Notes: generated by a model not told the origin, from the sequence alone. Counted from the stretch's first letter, positions 1-9,446 are shown. The stretch is DNA of 42,493 bases from Bacteroidota bacterium (GCA_025362395.1 JANYGK010000055.1:1-42493), one strand, 5' to 3'. Made by a program: numbers and translations.

Positions 1-51
1 TACTTTATCGAACCAAAAACCCCTGATAAATAAGACTTTATCAGGGGTTTT
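1..51. repeat. 51-bp direct repeat, left copy
   Basis: Matches 1339-1389 at 49 of 51 positions; the differences are at positions 7 and 26. The repeat may extend left beyond the window. The two copies flank the propeller gene at 189-1235. After position 51 the copies diverge, but a short GTACT(T)AA-like stretch and a CTTCCAGACCAAAT stretch near 61-80 faintly resemble the tRNA-Leu region next to the right copy. Confidence 0.85.
15..51. terminator. Hairpin terminator (left copy)
   Basis: Perfect 11-bp stem CCCCTGATAAA (20-30) with TTTATCAGGGG (37-47) around a 6-nt loop. An A-run precedes it and a T-run follows, so it could work in both directions. It lies downstream of the minus-strand propeller gene that ends at 189. 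The stretch 52-188 between them holds no recognisable gene. Confidence 0.7.
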
Positions 52-188
52 ATGGCTTTAGTACCCCCTTCCAGACCAAATATGAACGACATCCTTGATG
101 ATACAAGGGATCTTGCTCGGATTTGGGATTTGTATGGTCATCTTTTAAAAAGCGATTAGGTTTCTAATATTTCTTCATATTCAACTGA

Positions 189-1235
189 TCACTTCGACAC
201 ATTCTCTGAAAAATTAATAAATTTTTTTCCATCATAACAAAGCAAAACGCCATTTCTTGATCCAATCCAAATGTTTCCAGTATTATCTTCTATAATAGTC
301 CTTACACCACAAAGAAAACCATCAACCACTGGGAGATATGCTTTCGCAGTAATATTAGTAAAAGACTTTCCATCGTAACAAAACGCGTCTCCTCTTTTAA
401 TCTTCTCGTCGCGGCCAAACCATATGTTTCCCTTTGTATCTTCAAAAATACAATCAATATTATTACTAGTGCTTAAGCTGTCCTTTACTGAAAAATTGGT
501 AACGTTTGCGCTCCCGTCCGCAAGTATTTTCCCATCATAGCGGTCTACGCCCTGATTCCGAGTGCCAACCCAAATGTCCCCCACTTTATCTTTTAACATG
601 CAAAAAATCATTCCATCACTAAAGCCATTGAACCGAATAAAAGTTTTTCCATTATAACGGTATACGCCTCCTCCTTTCCAGGAACCCACCAAAATGTTGC
701 CGGTTTTATCTTCTGAAATACATTGGAGGGTTTCGTTTGATAAAAAAACCGTAAACGATTTTCCATCGTAGAGATAGATACCATCACTTTCAGTGACAAA
801 CCAAAAGTTCCCGGTTTTGTCCTGCAAAATACTTGTAACGTATTTTTTGGTAGAACTGTTTTGGTATTTGTATTTTTCAGGACTGCTGCTATCAATACCA
901 GTAAGTGGAAAACTCTTAAAGGAGTTTCCATCATAGTAACAAACTCCTTCGCCAGTGCCAAACCAAAGGATACCGGCTTTATCTTCATAAATGCAAGAAA
1001 CTTCATTATTGCTTAAGCCATCTTTTTGCGTAAAGTGAACAAAAGACTTTCCATTGTAACGGTATAAGCCTCGCTTTGCAGTAGCAAACCAAAGATTTCC
1101 GTTCTTATCTTTTAGTCCGCTCATGATTATGTCTGTGACTGATTCAAAGGAAGGAGAAATCTCATCTTGTCCAGAAGCGTATTTACTTCCAACGAAGAGA
1201 AGAATTAGCGAGAGCACAATGTGAACTTTTTTCAT
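189..1235 (-). CDS. Secreted two-component-regulator propeller (Reg_prop) protein
   Basis: A 348-residue protein with an N-terminal signal peptide (Lys-Lys, hydrophobic core, ending near ASGQ at about residue 23). Seven repeats follow, each of the form D-x-x-G-N-x-W-x-G/A-T ... G-x-x-x-Y-[DN]-G-K-x-F, which is the Reg_prop blade signature, so the whole chain can close as one seven-bladed beta-propeller. Reg_prop propellers usually form the periplasmic sensor half of hybrid kinases or SpoIIE phosphatases. Here no Y_Y_Y domain, transmembrane segment or catalytic domain follows, so this is a free-standing secreted or periplasmic propeller. Ligand and partner are unknown. The ATG at 1233-1235 directly precedes the signal peptide. 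The gene lies between two copies of a 51-bp repeat, which suggests duplication or insertion of the whole segment. Confidence 0.8.
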   Translation of the reverse strand: MKKVHIVLSLILLFVGSKYASGQDEISPSFESVTDIIMSGLKDKNGNLWFATAKRGLYRYNGKSFVHFTQKDGLSNNEVSCIYEDKAGILWFGTGEGVCYYDGNSFKSFPLTGIDSSSPEKYKYQNSSTKKYVTSILQDKTGNFWFVTESDGIYLYDGKSFTVFLSNETLQCISEDKTGNILVGSWKGGGVYRYNGKTFIRFNGFSDGMIFCMLKDKVGDIWVGTRNQGVDRYDGKILADGSANVTNFSVKDSLSTSNNIDCIFEDTKGNIWFGRDEKIKRGDAFCYDGKSFTNITAKAYLPVVDGFLCGVRTIIEDNTGNIWIGSRNGVLLCYDGKKFINFSENVSK

Positions 1236-1338
1236 AACCTAAAAATATAAAATAATTTGGATCATTTTTCAGAAGAAAAATCCCTTGAAGAACTCGAACA
1301 GTAACTAATTGAAAACAAACTATTTTGTGTTTTAACGA

Positions 1339-1389
1339 TACTTTGTCGAACCAAAAACCCCTGACAAATAAGACTTTATCAGGGGTTTT
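1339..1389. repeat. 51-bp direct repeat, right copy
   Basis: Second copy of the repeat at 1-51, with two mismatches. It starts 10 nt beyond the 3' end of tRNA-Leu in the direction of tRNA transcription. Confidence 0.85.
1353..1389 (-). terminator. Terminator of tRNA-Leu
   Basis: Same hairpin as at 15-51. The one substitution in the stem (T to C at 1364) is a mismatch in plus-strand RNA but a tolerated G-U pair in minus-strand RNA. That fits its position immediately downstream of the minus-strand tRNA-Leu gene, followed by a U-run in that direction. Confidence 0.75.
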
Positions 1390-1398
1390 CCGGTTAAG

Positions 1399-1478
1399 TA
1401 CACATGAAGGGACTCGAACCCCCACCCTTGCGGACCAGATCCTAAGTCTGGCGCGGCTACCAATTACGCCACATGTGC
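1399..1478 (-). tRNA. tRNA-Leu (anticodon UAG)
   Basis: On the minus strand the sequence folds as a class II tRNA. The acceptor stem is GCACATG with CATGTGT (first pair G-U), followed by discriminator A. The D arm contains AATTGGTAG. The anticodon stem-loop is CCAGA-CTTAGGA-TCTGG with anticodon TAG, reading CUA and other CUN codons. A longer variable arm and a T loop TTCGAGT follow. CCA is not encoded. A -7 box lies just upstream at 1489-1496 and a terminator just downstream. Confidence 0.95.
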
Positions 1479-1488
1479 ATTAGGACTG

Positions 1489-1496
1489 CAAATATA
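1489..1496 (-). promoter_or_regulatory. -7 promoter box for tRNA-Leu
   Basis: Minus-strand TATATTTG is an exact match to the Bacteroidota -7 consensus TAnnTTTG and lies about 10 nt upstream of the mature tRNA 5' end. No clear -33 TTTG was found at the usual spacing. Confidence 0.6.
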
Positions 1497-1585
1497 CGAA
1501 TTTTTATAAATTACTTAATATTTCCCTGTAAATATCTCCAAAAAAACGGTTAATATTCTTTAATTTGTAATTCAAATTTATACTC

Positions 1586-2776
1586 ATGTACGGAAATTTT
1601 AAAAATCATTTACAGTCACAGTTAACTGAAATAGAAGAAAACGGCTTATTTAAAAAAGAACGCGTTATTACTACTCCACAGGGTGCTGTGGTAAAGGTAC
1701 AAAACGGAAAAGAAGTCATTATTTTTTGTGCTAATAATTACCTTGGCCTGTCATCGCACCCTAAAGTAATTGAAGGCGCTAAGAAGGCGCTTGATACACA
1801 TGGTTACGGCATGTCATCGGTACGGTTTATATGCGGTACACAAGACATTCACAAAACCCTTGAAAAGAAAATTGCTGCTTTTTTAAGCCAGGAAGATACC
1901 ATTTTATATGCAGCTGCATTTGACGCTAACGGCGGGGTATTTGAGCCATTATTCGGTGAAGAAGACGCGATCATCAGCGATGAATTAAATCACGCTTCTA
2001 TTATTGACGGGGTGCGTTTATGTAAGGCGCATCGTTACCGTTATAAAAATAGCGATATGGCTGACCTTGAAGAGCAGTTAAAAAAAGCTCAGGCGCAACG
2101 CTACCGCATTATTGTAACTGACGGTGTGTTTAGCATGGACGGTTTTGTGGCTCCATTAGATAAGATATGCGACCTTGCCGATAAATATAATGCTTTGGTA
2201 ATGGTGGATGAAAGCCATGCTTCAGGGTTTATTGGTAAAACAGGCCGCGGCACGGTGGAACTGAAAAACGTAATGAACCGTGTAGATATTATTACGGGAA
2301 CTTTGGGTAAGGCCTTAGGCGGTGCTATGGGCGGCTTTACAACCGGCAAGAAAGAAATTATTGAATTATTAAGGCAACGGTCTCGCCCTTACCTGTTTTC
2401 AAACTCATTGGCACCAAGCATTGTAGGGGCTTCTATAGCGGTGTTTGATATGTTGAGTGAAACTACGGAGTTACGAGATACGTTAGAGTCAAATATTAAC
2501 TACTTTAAAAAAGGTTTAAAGCAAATAGGCCTTGAGTTTAAAGAAGGCGATTCTGCAATAGTTCCTGTTATGTTATACGATGCAAAACTGTCGCAGGTGT
2601 TTGCCGATAAATTATTAGAGGAAGGCATCTATGTGATCGGTTTCTTTTTCCCGGTGGTTGCTAAAGGTCAGGCACGCATTCGCGTGCAGCTTTCCGCAGC
2701 GCATACGCAGGAGCATTTGGACAAAGCGTTGAAAGCTTTTGAAAAAGTAGGAAAAGAATTGGGAGTTATCAAGTAG
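1586..2776 (+). CDS. kbl: Glycine C-acetyltransferase (2-amino-3-ketobutyrate CoA ligase)
   Basis: A 396-residue fold-type I PLP enzyme of the alpha-oxoamine synthase family that cleaves 2-amino-3-ketobutyrate with CoA to glycine and acetyl-CoA, the second step of threonine breakdown. Visible marks are CANNYLGL near residue 48, the DELNHASIIDG segment near 132, the PLP-ring Asp in MVDESHASGFIG near 208, and Lys242 in GTLGKALGG as the Schiff-base lysine. The C-terminal half keeps the GQARIRVQLSAAHT segment. Length matches the bacterial enzyme of about 398 residues, which favours KBL over BioF or the serine palmitoyltransferase-like paralogues. It is monocistronic here, with no threonine dehydrogenase (tdh) partner nearby. 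The ATG gives the normal family N-terminus MYGNFK. Confidence 0.93.
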   Translation: MYGNFKNHLQSQLTEIEENGLFKKERVITTPQGAVVKVQNGKEVIIFCANNYLGLSSHPKVIEGAKKALDTHGYGMSSVRFICGTQDIHKTLEKKIAAFLSQEDTILYAAAFDANGGVFEPLFGEEDAIISDELNHASIIDGVRLCKAHRYRYKNSDMADLEEQLKKAQAQRYRIIVTDGVFSMDGFVAPLDKICDLADKYNALVMVDESHASGFIGKTGRGTVELKNVMNRVDIITGTLGKALGGAMGGFTTGKKEIIELLRQRSRPYLFSNSLAPSIVGASIAVFDMLSETTELRDTLESNINYFKKGLKQIGLEFKEGDSAIVPVMLYDAKLSQVFADKLLEEGIYVIGFFFPVVAKGQARIRVQLSAAHTQEHLDKALKAFEKVGKELGVIK

Positions 2777-2884
2777 TTCTTTCGTCATGATGGACATAGT
2801 GACGTAATTTCAAACATAATTCATTATCTATAATATATAAGCTGAGTGTCAGATTGCTTACTTGTTCTCAATGAAGGAAAATTT

Positions 2885-3874
2885 CTAATGTATTAAAATC
2901 TCCGTAGCCCCAAAACCATAATTCTTATACGATGCATCGTAATAATTAATACCGTCAATGGATTTTAAAATAGCAATGATCTCTTGTTTTAATTTGCCGT
3001 TACCTACTCCGTGAATCACAATTAATTTTTTAATGCCGTTGCTCAGGCAGTGTTCCATTTCTTTTTCGAAACGTTCGGTTTGTATGCTCAGGATCTGGCT
3101 ATTGGTAAGGTTTTTATGCGAGTCGACTAATTCCTCTATATGAAGGTCTATTTCACGCGTAAGGTCTTTTATTTTTTGCTTTGCTACTGAATTTTTAACC
3201 GGTTGTTTAAATTCCTTAATCGCTTTTAATCGCGTCAGATCTTCCGCGTTCAGCGTTTGTTCTACAACCTGTTTATCTAAAAAATCATCTTTTAAAATAT
3301 AGGCGTACACCGGCAATTTAAATTCGGTATGTTTTACTAAGGTAGACTGAGTTATAATACGATCATTCACAAATAAAATTTCGGCTAAAGGAATTTGTGA
3401 TTTATAATGCATGTTCTTATAAAATAAACATTCTATTTTATGATAGGCGTATTCTTTAAAAAAATTCTTTTTAACCTGTTTTAAAAAAACCTTCTGGTAA
3501 GCTCCTAACTCCCCGTGCTTAAGGGTTTGAAAATAAGAATCGTCTTTCACCGAATAGGTGAAGCTTGTATTATACGAAGACGAGTTAAATAAGTAAAATT
3601 TGTAATCGCTCACCAATAAAGGCATTTCATGATCGGGTTCAATAATAAAGTAGACAGAGTCAGACAAAATAGTTTCCAAAACCAAGTCAATGTTTTCCAC
3701 TTCCGGGTTTAAAATCAGCTCTGTATGAATGGGAACCAATTGTTTAATAAGGTAAGGGATTTCGAACCCGTCAATCATTTCTACAAACACCGTTTCTTTA
3801 TCTTTAAAACTAACGATCGTACCTTCTCCTACTTCGTTTAAAAATCGCACCTTATCTCCTATCCGTAATTTCAT
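2885..3874 (-). CDS. DUF2027 and Smr domain protein
   Basis: A 329-residue cytoplasmic protein. The first 60 or so residues (GDKVRFLNEVGEGTIVSF...) match the DUF2027 N-terminus, an SH3-like beta fold typical of Bacteroidota. The last 90 or so residues are a Smr domain, with IDLHIEEL at its start, LIVIHGVGNGKLK in the middle and a YGFGATEI end. Smr domains occur in MutS2 and in stand-alone nucleases, where the [IL]DLH and HGxGxG motifs are needed for endonuclease activity, so a nucleic-acid role (nicking, or ribosome/mRNA rescue) is likely; the substrate is unknown. It starts 16 nt after the comEC stop codon on the same strand, so the two are probably co-transcribed. Confidence 0.85.
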   Translation of the reverse strand: MKLRIGDKVRFLNEVGEGTIVSFKDKETVFVEMIDGFEIPYLIKQLVPIHTELILNPEVENIDLVLETILSDSVYFIIEPDHEMPLLVSDYKFYLFNSSSYNTSFTYSVKDDSYFQTLKHGELGAYQKVFLKQVKKNFFKEYAYHKIECLFYKNMHYKSQIPLAEILFVNDRIITQSTLVKHTEFKLPVYAYILKDDFLDKQVVEQTLNAEDLTRLKAIKEFKQPVKNSVAKQKIKDLTREIDLHIEELVDSHKNLTNSQILSIQTERFEKEMEHCLSNGIKKLIVIHGVGNGKLKQEIIAILKSIDGINYYDASYKNYGFGATEILIH

Positions 3875-3890
3875 TGCCTGTTTACTGTTA

Positions 3891-5936
3891 TCAAAAATTT
3901 ATTTTAAAAAATCCCCGTTCTTTTACAGAATAAAAAGGGATCTCGAGTTGAGCGCATTGTTTTTTTAATTTCTTTACAAAGTTATAATTGTTAGAACAAT
4001 CCGCAATTACCAATGGTTTAACTTGAGTGCCCGACTTTAACAATAAAGACGCGTTATTGCTAACAATAATATAATTAACATTATACGCACTTAAATCTAT
4101 ACGCGATTTTTGTATGCTTAAAACAGATAGGCTATTATGTTTAAACAAATTGCTTTTATCATAAATAACCCTTAAACCCGAATAGTTTAAAAGGTAAGGT
4201 TTTACGTTTCGCTGAAACTCTTTTTCTGAAAGCGAGTCGGCATGTACATATACTGTATGCCCTATCCTTAAAAGGTAAGCGGGTTTGCGTTTCACACTAA
4301 ATACCACTAATTCTTTTTCCTTTAATTCTTTATAGTTTGAGAATACGGATAAGCTTGTCCACAAAATTAAGGCGCAAATGCCTAATAATAAAACTCTGTA
4401 GCTTTTGGATGAAATAACCCACAATAAGATACTAATAACTATACAGCTAAATACAACATCCGTTTTTGAAAATGAAATATAATCTATAAAGCCGTAGGTT
4501 TTGTTGTCGGTTAATTGTGTAAACCAAAGCATAACGGATGTTGCAGAATTCATACATACAACTAACAGTTGTTTTATAAACAGTATTTTGTAAAACACTA
4601 AAAGTAAAAAAGCCAATGCCATTAAAACAGTGCTGATAGGTATAATGACCAAATTTGAAAACATGAACCATACCGGAAATTGATGAAAATAATACAGGGA
4701 AATTGGAAGTGTAAATACTGTAGCGGCTACCGACATTAAACTAAGACTCCATAACTTGCTTAAAATTTTATTTTTTATAAAGTAGGCCGTGTTTAATATC
4801 GGGTATAAATACATAATACCAAACACGGCAAAATAGCTTAATAAAAAGCCTACGTCTTTTACTAATAAAGGATCATACAAAAGCAACAAAAACGCGCTTA
4901 GTAATAACGTGTTATATGAGTTACCATTCCTGTAAAACGTGTTGCCTAAAATAACTAAACCAAGCATTAATGCCGCCCTCAACACGGAAGGAGAAAACCC
5001 GGTAATTAAAACAAACATACATAAAGCAGCAATAATAAAAAAACATTTAAGTTTTTTATAGCGGTTATGCTTATCAAATAACTCAAACAAAAACAGCAAA
5101 GCAATGTACAGGATGCCTGTATGCATGCCTGATACCGAAAGCACATGCAGCGTTCCCGAGTGCGAAAAGCTTGTCATCACGTCTCCGCTTATTTCATCAT
5201 CATACCCAACAAGCAATGCGGCACAAATAGAAAAAGCCTCCTGTGATAATGCCGAATTGCGTAATACATACACAACCCGTTCTTTAATAAGAGTACCCAA
5301 CGTTGTAAAAGAAAAGCCTGGGTCAGGGCACTTAACTTTATTAAGCTGAGATGAAGAAGCATATACTGTATGGTATATGTTCTTGCTCTCTAAAAATGAA
5401 CTGTAATTAAATTCGTCGGGGTTTTGGGGAGGATTAATATAGCCGAATTTAGAATGTACAAATAATGTATTACCAATAACTATATTTTTGGGGCCGGGGC
5501 TTTTAATGTAGATAATACTGTTGCCGTTTGTGTAGTGCCAAACATCTTTAGTATCAATGGCATTAATAGTTACAGAAAGTTTAACAAATTTTTCGGTTAC
5601 TACCGGCAAGTCGGTTACTGTGCAAAAAAATGCTTGCTCTTCTGCTACAACATAATGTGAATAATGGTTCCTGTCATTTTTAGCATTGTAAAAATAGTTT
5701 GCCTCAAATGCAAGAAGAAAAAGAAACACATGAATGGAAACCATATAAACTGTTTTTTTTAACGCAGTTGAATGCTTACTGTATTTTTGAAATAAAAAAG
5801 CTGCTAATAAAACAGCAAAGGCCGCGCTAAAAAATAAGTGCGGGTTAGGGATCATACCAAATTCTAAAACGTAGAAAATTCCGGCGAGGTAGGGTATTAA
5901 AATTCTTAAAAAGGGAATGCTTTTAAAACTGATCAC
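3891..5936 (-). CDS. comEC: ComEC/Rec2-type DNA-uptake channel
   Basis: A 681-residue polytopic inner-membrane protein. The N-terminus has two or three membrane helices followed by a DUF4131/OB-like region (residues about 90-190). The central competence domain contains the diagnostic HVLSVSGMHTGILY motif near residue 265 and many helices. The C-terminal 150 or so residues sit where other ComEC proteins carry a metallo-beta-lactamase-like domain, but no HxHxDH motif is visible, so that domain looks degenerate. ComEC carries single-stranded DNA across the inner membrane during transformation. The reading frame begins with GTG at 5934-5936; the next Met is near residue 29, inside the first helix, so GTG is preferred. 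Translation is likely linked to the Smr gene downstream. Confidence 0.9.
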   Translation of the reverse strand: MISFKSIPFLRILIPYLAGIFYVLEFGMIPNPHLFFSAAFAVLLAAFLFQKYSKHSTALKKTVYMVSIHVFLFLLAFEANYFYNAKNDRNHYSHYVVAEEQAFFCTVTDLPVVTEKFVKLSVTINAIDTKDVWHYTNGNSIIYIKSPGPKNIVIGNTLFVHSKFGYINPPQNPDEFNYSSFLESKNIYHTVYASSSQLNKVKCPDPGFSFTTLGTLIKERVVYVLRNSALSQEAFSICAALLVGYDDEISGDVMTSFSHSGTLHVLSVSGMHTGILYIALLFLFELFDKHNRYKKLKCFFIIAALCMFVLITGFSPSVLRAALMLGLVILGNTFYRNGNSYNTLLLSAFLLLLYDPLLVKDVGFLLSYFAVFGIMYLYPILNTAYFIKNKILSKLWSLSLMSVAATVFTLPISLYYFHQFPVWFMFSNLVIIPISTVLMALAFLLLVFYKILFIKQLLVVCMNSATSVMLWFTQLTDNKTYGFIDYISFSKTDVVFSCIVISILLWVISSKSYRVLLLGICALILWTSLSVFSNYKELKEKELVVFSVKRKPAYLLRIGHTVYVHADSLSEKEFQRNVKPYLLNYSGLRVIYDKSNLFKHNSLSVLSIQKSRIDLSAYNVNYIIVSNNASLLLKSGTQVKPLVIADCSNNYNFVKKLKKQCAQLEIPFYSVKERGFFKINF

Positions 5937-5969
5937 TTACTAAGTTAGCAAATTGCATTTAGTTGCTCG

Positions 5970-8900
5970 TTAAATTTTTAAACCGATCAGCAAAATGTCA
6001 TCTGTTTGCTCATACGTTCTTTGCCAATCGGCAATTTCATTGGTTAATTTACTTTGAAGACCGGCAAGCGTTAAATGGTTATTCATTAATAAAAACTGTC
6101 TTAACCGCGCAGGGTTATATTTTTTATTTCGGTCTCCGCCAAACTGATCCGTAATGCCGTCTGTAAATAAAAACAGCAGATCGTCCGGTTTAACCGAAAT
6201 TGTTTTACTTGGTATAACGCTGTCAAAGTCGGCATAACCGCCAATGTTAACGTTTTCGGAAACAAGAGTGATCAGCTCATCGTTCGATATAATATACAGC
6301 GGCCTGTTAGCGTTTACATATTCAATAGTTTGTTTTACTTTATTATAGCAGATCAATGCTATATCCAACCCATCATTTATCCGATCATTTTCATTTTGAC
6401 TCAACCGTACATTTATTTCCTTTCTTAAATATTCCAACATTTTTGCAGGGCTGTTTTCACCGGTATTTACGTTTATGGATTCATTTAAAATATTGCTGGA
6501 TATTAACGACATAAATGCGCCCGGTACTCCATGCCCTGTACAATCCACAACCGCTACATAAATTACGCCGTCAAGCTCTTTTACCCAGTAATAATCGCCG
6601 CTTACAATATTCCGCGGTTTGTAGAATACAAAATAGTCTGAAAAATAATTTAAGAGCGGCTGCATTTTTGGTAAGATGGTTTGCTGTATCCGCTGCGCAT
6701 ATTTAATACTATCGGTCAGGTCATTATTAATTCCCTGTATCAAATTTTTCTGCAGCTCTATTTCTATCCGTTTTTTCTCAATTTCGGCCGTACGTGCTTT
6801 TACAATTAATTCCAGTTTTAATTTTTCACGCTTTAACCTTCTTTCCCTGTTGGCAATAAAAAAATACAAAAAAGCGATCAGTCCTATAACGATGATGAAA
6901 TAAAATATTTTTGTTTTCCAAAACGGGGGGGTTACTGCAAAGTGGTACGTATACTCTCCCGAATCTGTAAATTCATTACTTAAAGAAGTCATTATTACTA
7001 GGTTGTAATCGCCTGAAGGCAGGTTCCTGTAAGTAATTTCGTTGGCGTTAAATACAAATGTCCATTCCTTATCATACCCGATTAATTTGTATTTGTAATT
7101 AATTTGTTTTTGTTCAGCAATGTCGTCTGTGTTTAAAATAAACGTAATAGAGTTGTGCATGTAATCCAACTCAAGGTCTTTAGGAATTTTATACCAGTTA
7201 AAAAACCCGTTAAATTTTAAAGATGAATATTCTCCCGTAATAAATAAGCTGTCCTTTGTCCAGTTAATATTTTTATTTTCAATTAAAATAGTATTTATAA
7301 ATACCGGGAGTTTTATGGATAAGGTGTTATCATTAAAGTTTTTCGCGTCATTTTGATACTCTGTTAATCCTTCTATTGAGCCGATCCAGATAGACATGTT
7401 ATCATCGAACACAGCGGTATTAGGCTTATTATCGTATGAAGCAAATCCCTGCCCTTTGTTATATGTTTTTATTTCTTTAACACGGTTTAAATAGGAGTCG
7501 ATTTTAATTTCATTTAAGCCGTTGTTTGAAACAAACCATGCCAAATCTTTTGAAAACAAAATGGTATTAATACAATTACTGCTAATACCGTTTTCTGTAG
7601 TGAGTTTTTCGAAATCACCTGCCGTTCCATTTTCAAAATAGCGAACCTTTAATTTGTTTTTTAAAATAATGGTTCCAACATCCGATGTTCCGAGCCACAT
7701 ATTGCCATTCCAATCTTCAGAAATAGTTTGTGCATTTTTAAAAATAGAATATTCACTGTTTACATATTCTGTGCTCGGGTTAAGCCGCCATGTGCCTTCG
7801 TTAGAGGTGATCCAGATGTTTCCTCCCTGATCCTCCAATATGCAAGACACATTAAATGTAAGAAGCTCAGTAACTGTAAAAGGCGTTATGGTATAGGACA
7901 GGTCTTTATTTAAAATTAAACGCTCTACCCTGTTTTCCGCCTGGTAGCCGATCCAGATAGAACCGTCTTTTGCTTTATATATATAGCTGATGTATTGTGA
8001 TATAAGTCCCTGGTCAACAGATATTTTTTTTGATACCATTAAACTTTTTTGTGTGTTTTCTTTACTGATAACACTTAAACCGCCGCCTATGGTTCCTAAA
8101 ATAATATTCCCGTTATTATCTTCTGTTATCGTTTTAACAATAGATTCGCTGATTCCCTGTTCCCAGAAACATCTTGCAAATTTTTTGTTTTTATATTTAA
8201 ATGCCCCTCCGCCGTGTGAGCCTAGCCATATAGAGCTATCAGAAGACCTGTAAACGCTTATTATTTTTTCTTCGGCCAAGCCGGTTTGTTTATTATAACT
8301 TAATGAACTTTTATTGTTCATCATTACAAGGCCGTCATACAAAGTACCTATCCACAGGTTTTGATATTTGTCCTCCTTAAAGCACATAGGGTTACTTCCA
8401 TAAAAGCCTTCCGCCGAACTTATAATAGAAACGCTTTTAAGCTTATAATCATTTTCATTAATGTTTTTATCAATCGGTACTTTTAAAAATCCTGAGCCGT
8501 CTGATGCCAGGTAAATATCTCCTTCTTCATCCCTGTGTATGTTTATAATCCTGTTGAAGCCCCTGTTTTCACCCGCCAAAGAGTCGAAGTTGATATAATT
8601 AGCCGAAAACCCGCTACTGTTTATAAAATCAAATTTTAACTGCGCAAGGCCGTTTCCCCAATCACTTACCAATAAATTTTTCTGCTTATCAAATTCAATA
8701 CAGTAAATCGCATCACCCTTAAATAAGTTTGTTGAATTAAAATTAGCGATCCGTACGAGCTTGTTGTTAACAGCTGTAGAAGAAGCCGAATTTTGAATTA
8801 GTACAAACTTTGGGATTTTTGTAGAAATAGTGGTTTCAATAAAGAACAATCCTTTTTTTGTTGTAGAAACCCACAGGTTCCCGTCTTCATCAAACTCTGC

Positions 8901-9386
8901 ATCACTTGGGTTTTGAGAGGTAATGTTTGGAATAGCAATCGAATCCAATTGGTAGTTTGGCTTACTTATATCCAATATATAATACCCTTTTGTGGTGATA
9001 ATATGAATCACGTTTTTTTTCTGCAGTATTTTTTTTACGCTTCCTTTAACCTTTTTATAAAGATCCCTGTGGTCAATTTCATGTCCATTATAGCTGCAAA
9101 AACCTTTTTTTGTGCCTATAAAAAGTAACTCGTTCGCAAACAATAAATGGGTGATTTCATTGCTTGGCAAACCGGAAGTAGTCGTTAAATTTTCAAATGT
9201 TTTACCGTTGAATTTTGAAAGGCCGTTGTTTGTTGCCAGCCAAAGGTTTCCATACGTATCCTGCTCAATAAACTTTACGGTAGACTGTGCAAGGCCGTCT
9301 TTTACGGAAAACTTTTGCAGGTTTACTTTTTGAGAATATCCGGCAAGAGTTAATAATGAAAAAAGAATGTAATATTGTAATTTCAC
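5970..9386 (-). CDS. Propeller-sensor SpoIIE/PP2C phosphatase
   Basis: A 1138-residue transmembrane signalling protein. It has a signal peptide, then about 700 residues of Reg_prop blades (repeats such as DTYGNLWLATNNGLSKFNGKTF), enough for two propellers, then a Y_Y_Y domain (about 715-790). One transmembrane helix follows near 800-820, then a basic coiled coil, then a SpoIIE-type PP2C phosphatase from about 910 to the end. Metal-binding signatures are VVDCTGHGVPGAFMS and LFTDGITDQFGGD, with the terminal TDDILLIGLKI strand. The architecture is that of a hybrid sensor kinase with the kinase replaced by a Ser/Thr phosphatase. The target is probably an anti-sigma-factor antagonist or similar phosphoprotein (inference). 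The start is GTG (9384-9386), directly before a good signal peptide. Confidence 0.88.
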   Translation of the reverse strand: MKLQYYILFSLLTLAGYSQKVNLQKFSVKDGLAQSTVKFIEQDTYGNLWLATNNGLSKFNGKTFENLTTTSGLPSNEITHLLFANELLFIGTKKGFCSYNGHEIDHRDLYKKVKGSVKKILQKKNVIHIITTKGYYILDISKPNYQLDSIAIPNITSQNPSDAEFDEDGNLWVSTTKKGLFFIETTISTKIPKFVLIQNSASSTAVNNKLVRIANFNSTNLFKGDAIYCIEFDKQKNLLVSDWGNGLAQLKFDFINSSGFSANYINFDSLAGENRGFNRIINIHRDEEGDIYLASDGSGFLKVPIDKNINENDYKLKSVSIISSAEGFYGSNPMCFKEDKYQNLWIGTLYDGLVMMNNKSSLSYNKQTGLAEEKIISVYRSSDSSIWLGSHGGGAFKYKNKKFARCFWEQGISESIVKTITEDNNGNIILGTIGGGLSVISKENTQKSLMVSKKISVDQGLISQYISYIYKAKDGSIWIGYQAENRVERLILNKDLSYTITPFTVTELLTFNVSCILEDQGGNIWITSNEGTWRLNPSTEYVNSEYSIFKNAQTISEDWNGNMWLGTSDVGTIILKNKLKVRYFENGTAGDFEKLTTENGISSNCINTILFSKDLAWFVSNNGLNEIKIDSYLNRVKEIKTYNKGQGFASYDNKPNTAVFDDNMSIWIGSIEGLTEYQNDAKNFNDNTLSIKLPVFINTILIENKNINWTKDSLFITGEYSSLKFNGFFNWYKIPKDLELDYMHNSITFILNTDDIAEQKQINYKYKLIGYDKEWTFVFNANEITYRNLPSGDYNLVIMTSLSNEFTDSGEYTYHFAVTPPFWKTKIFYFIIVIGLIAFLYFFIANRERRLKREKLKLELIVKARTAEIEKKRIEIELQKNLIQGINNDLTDSIKYAQRIQQTILPKMQPLLNYFSDYFVFYKPRNIVSGDYYWVKELDGVIYVAVVDCTGHGVPGAFMSLISSNILNESINVNTGENSPAKMLEYLRKEINVRLSQNENDRINDGLDIALICYNKVKQTIEYVNANRPLYIISNDELITLVSENVNIGGYADFDSVIPSKTISVKPDDLLFLFTDGITDQFGGDRNKKYNPARLRQFLLMNNHLTLAGLQSKLTNEIADWQRTYEQTDDILLIGLKI

Positions 9387-9446
9387 CTACGCTAAAATTT
9401 TATATACAAGTTTAGCTAAAATTTTATAGAACCGCATAAAATTCGT

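Noticed and set aside
53-188. Degenerate tRNA-Leu remnant
   Set aside because: Only about 13 of 20 bases match the anticodon-arm region and no cloverleaf can be drawn.
1-1500. Integrative element at tRNA-Leu
   Set aside because: Direct repeats flank the gene next to a tRNA, but no integrase, relaxase or phage gene is present, and the repeat is a terminator rather than a copy of the tRNA 3' end.
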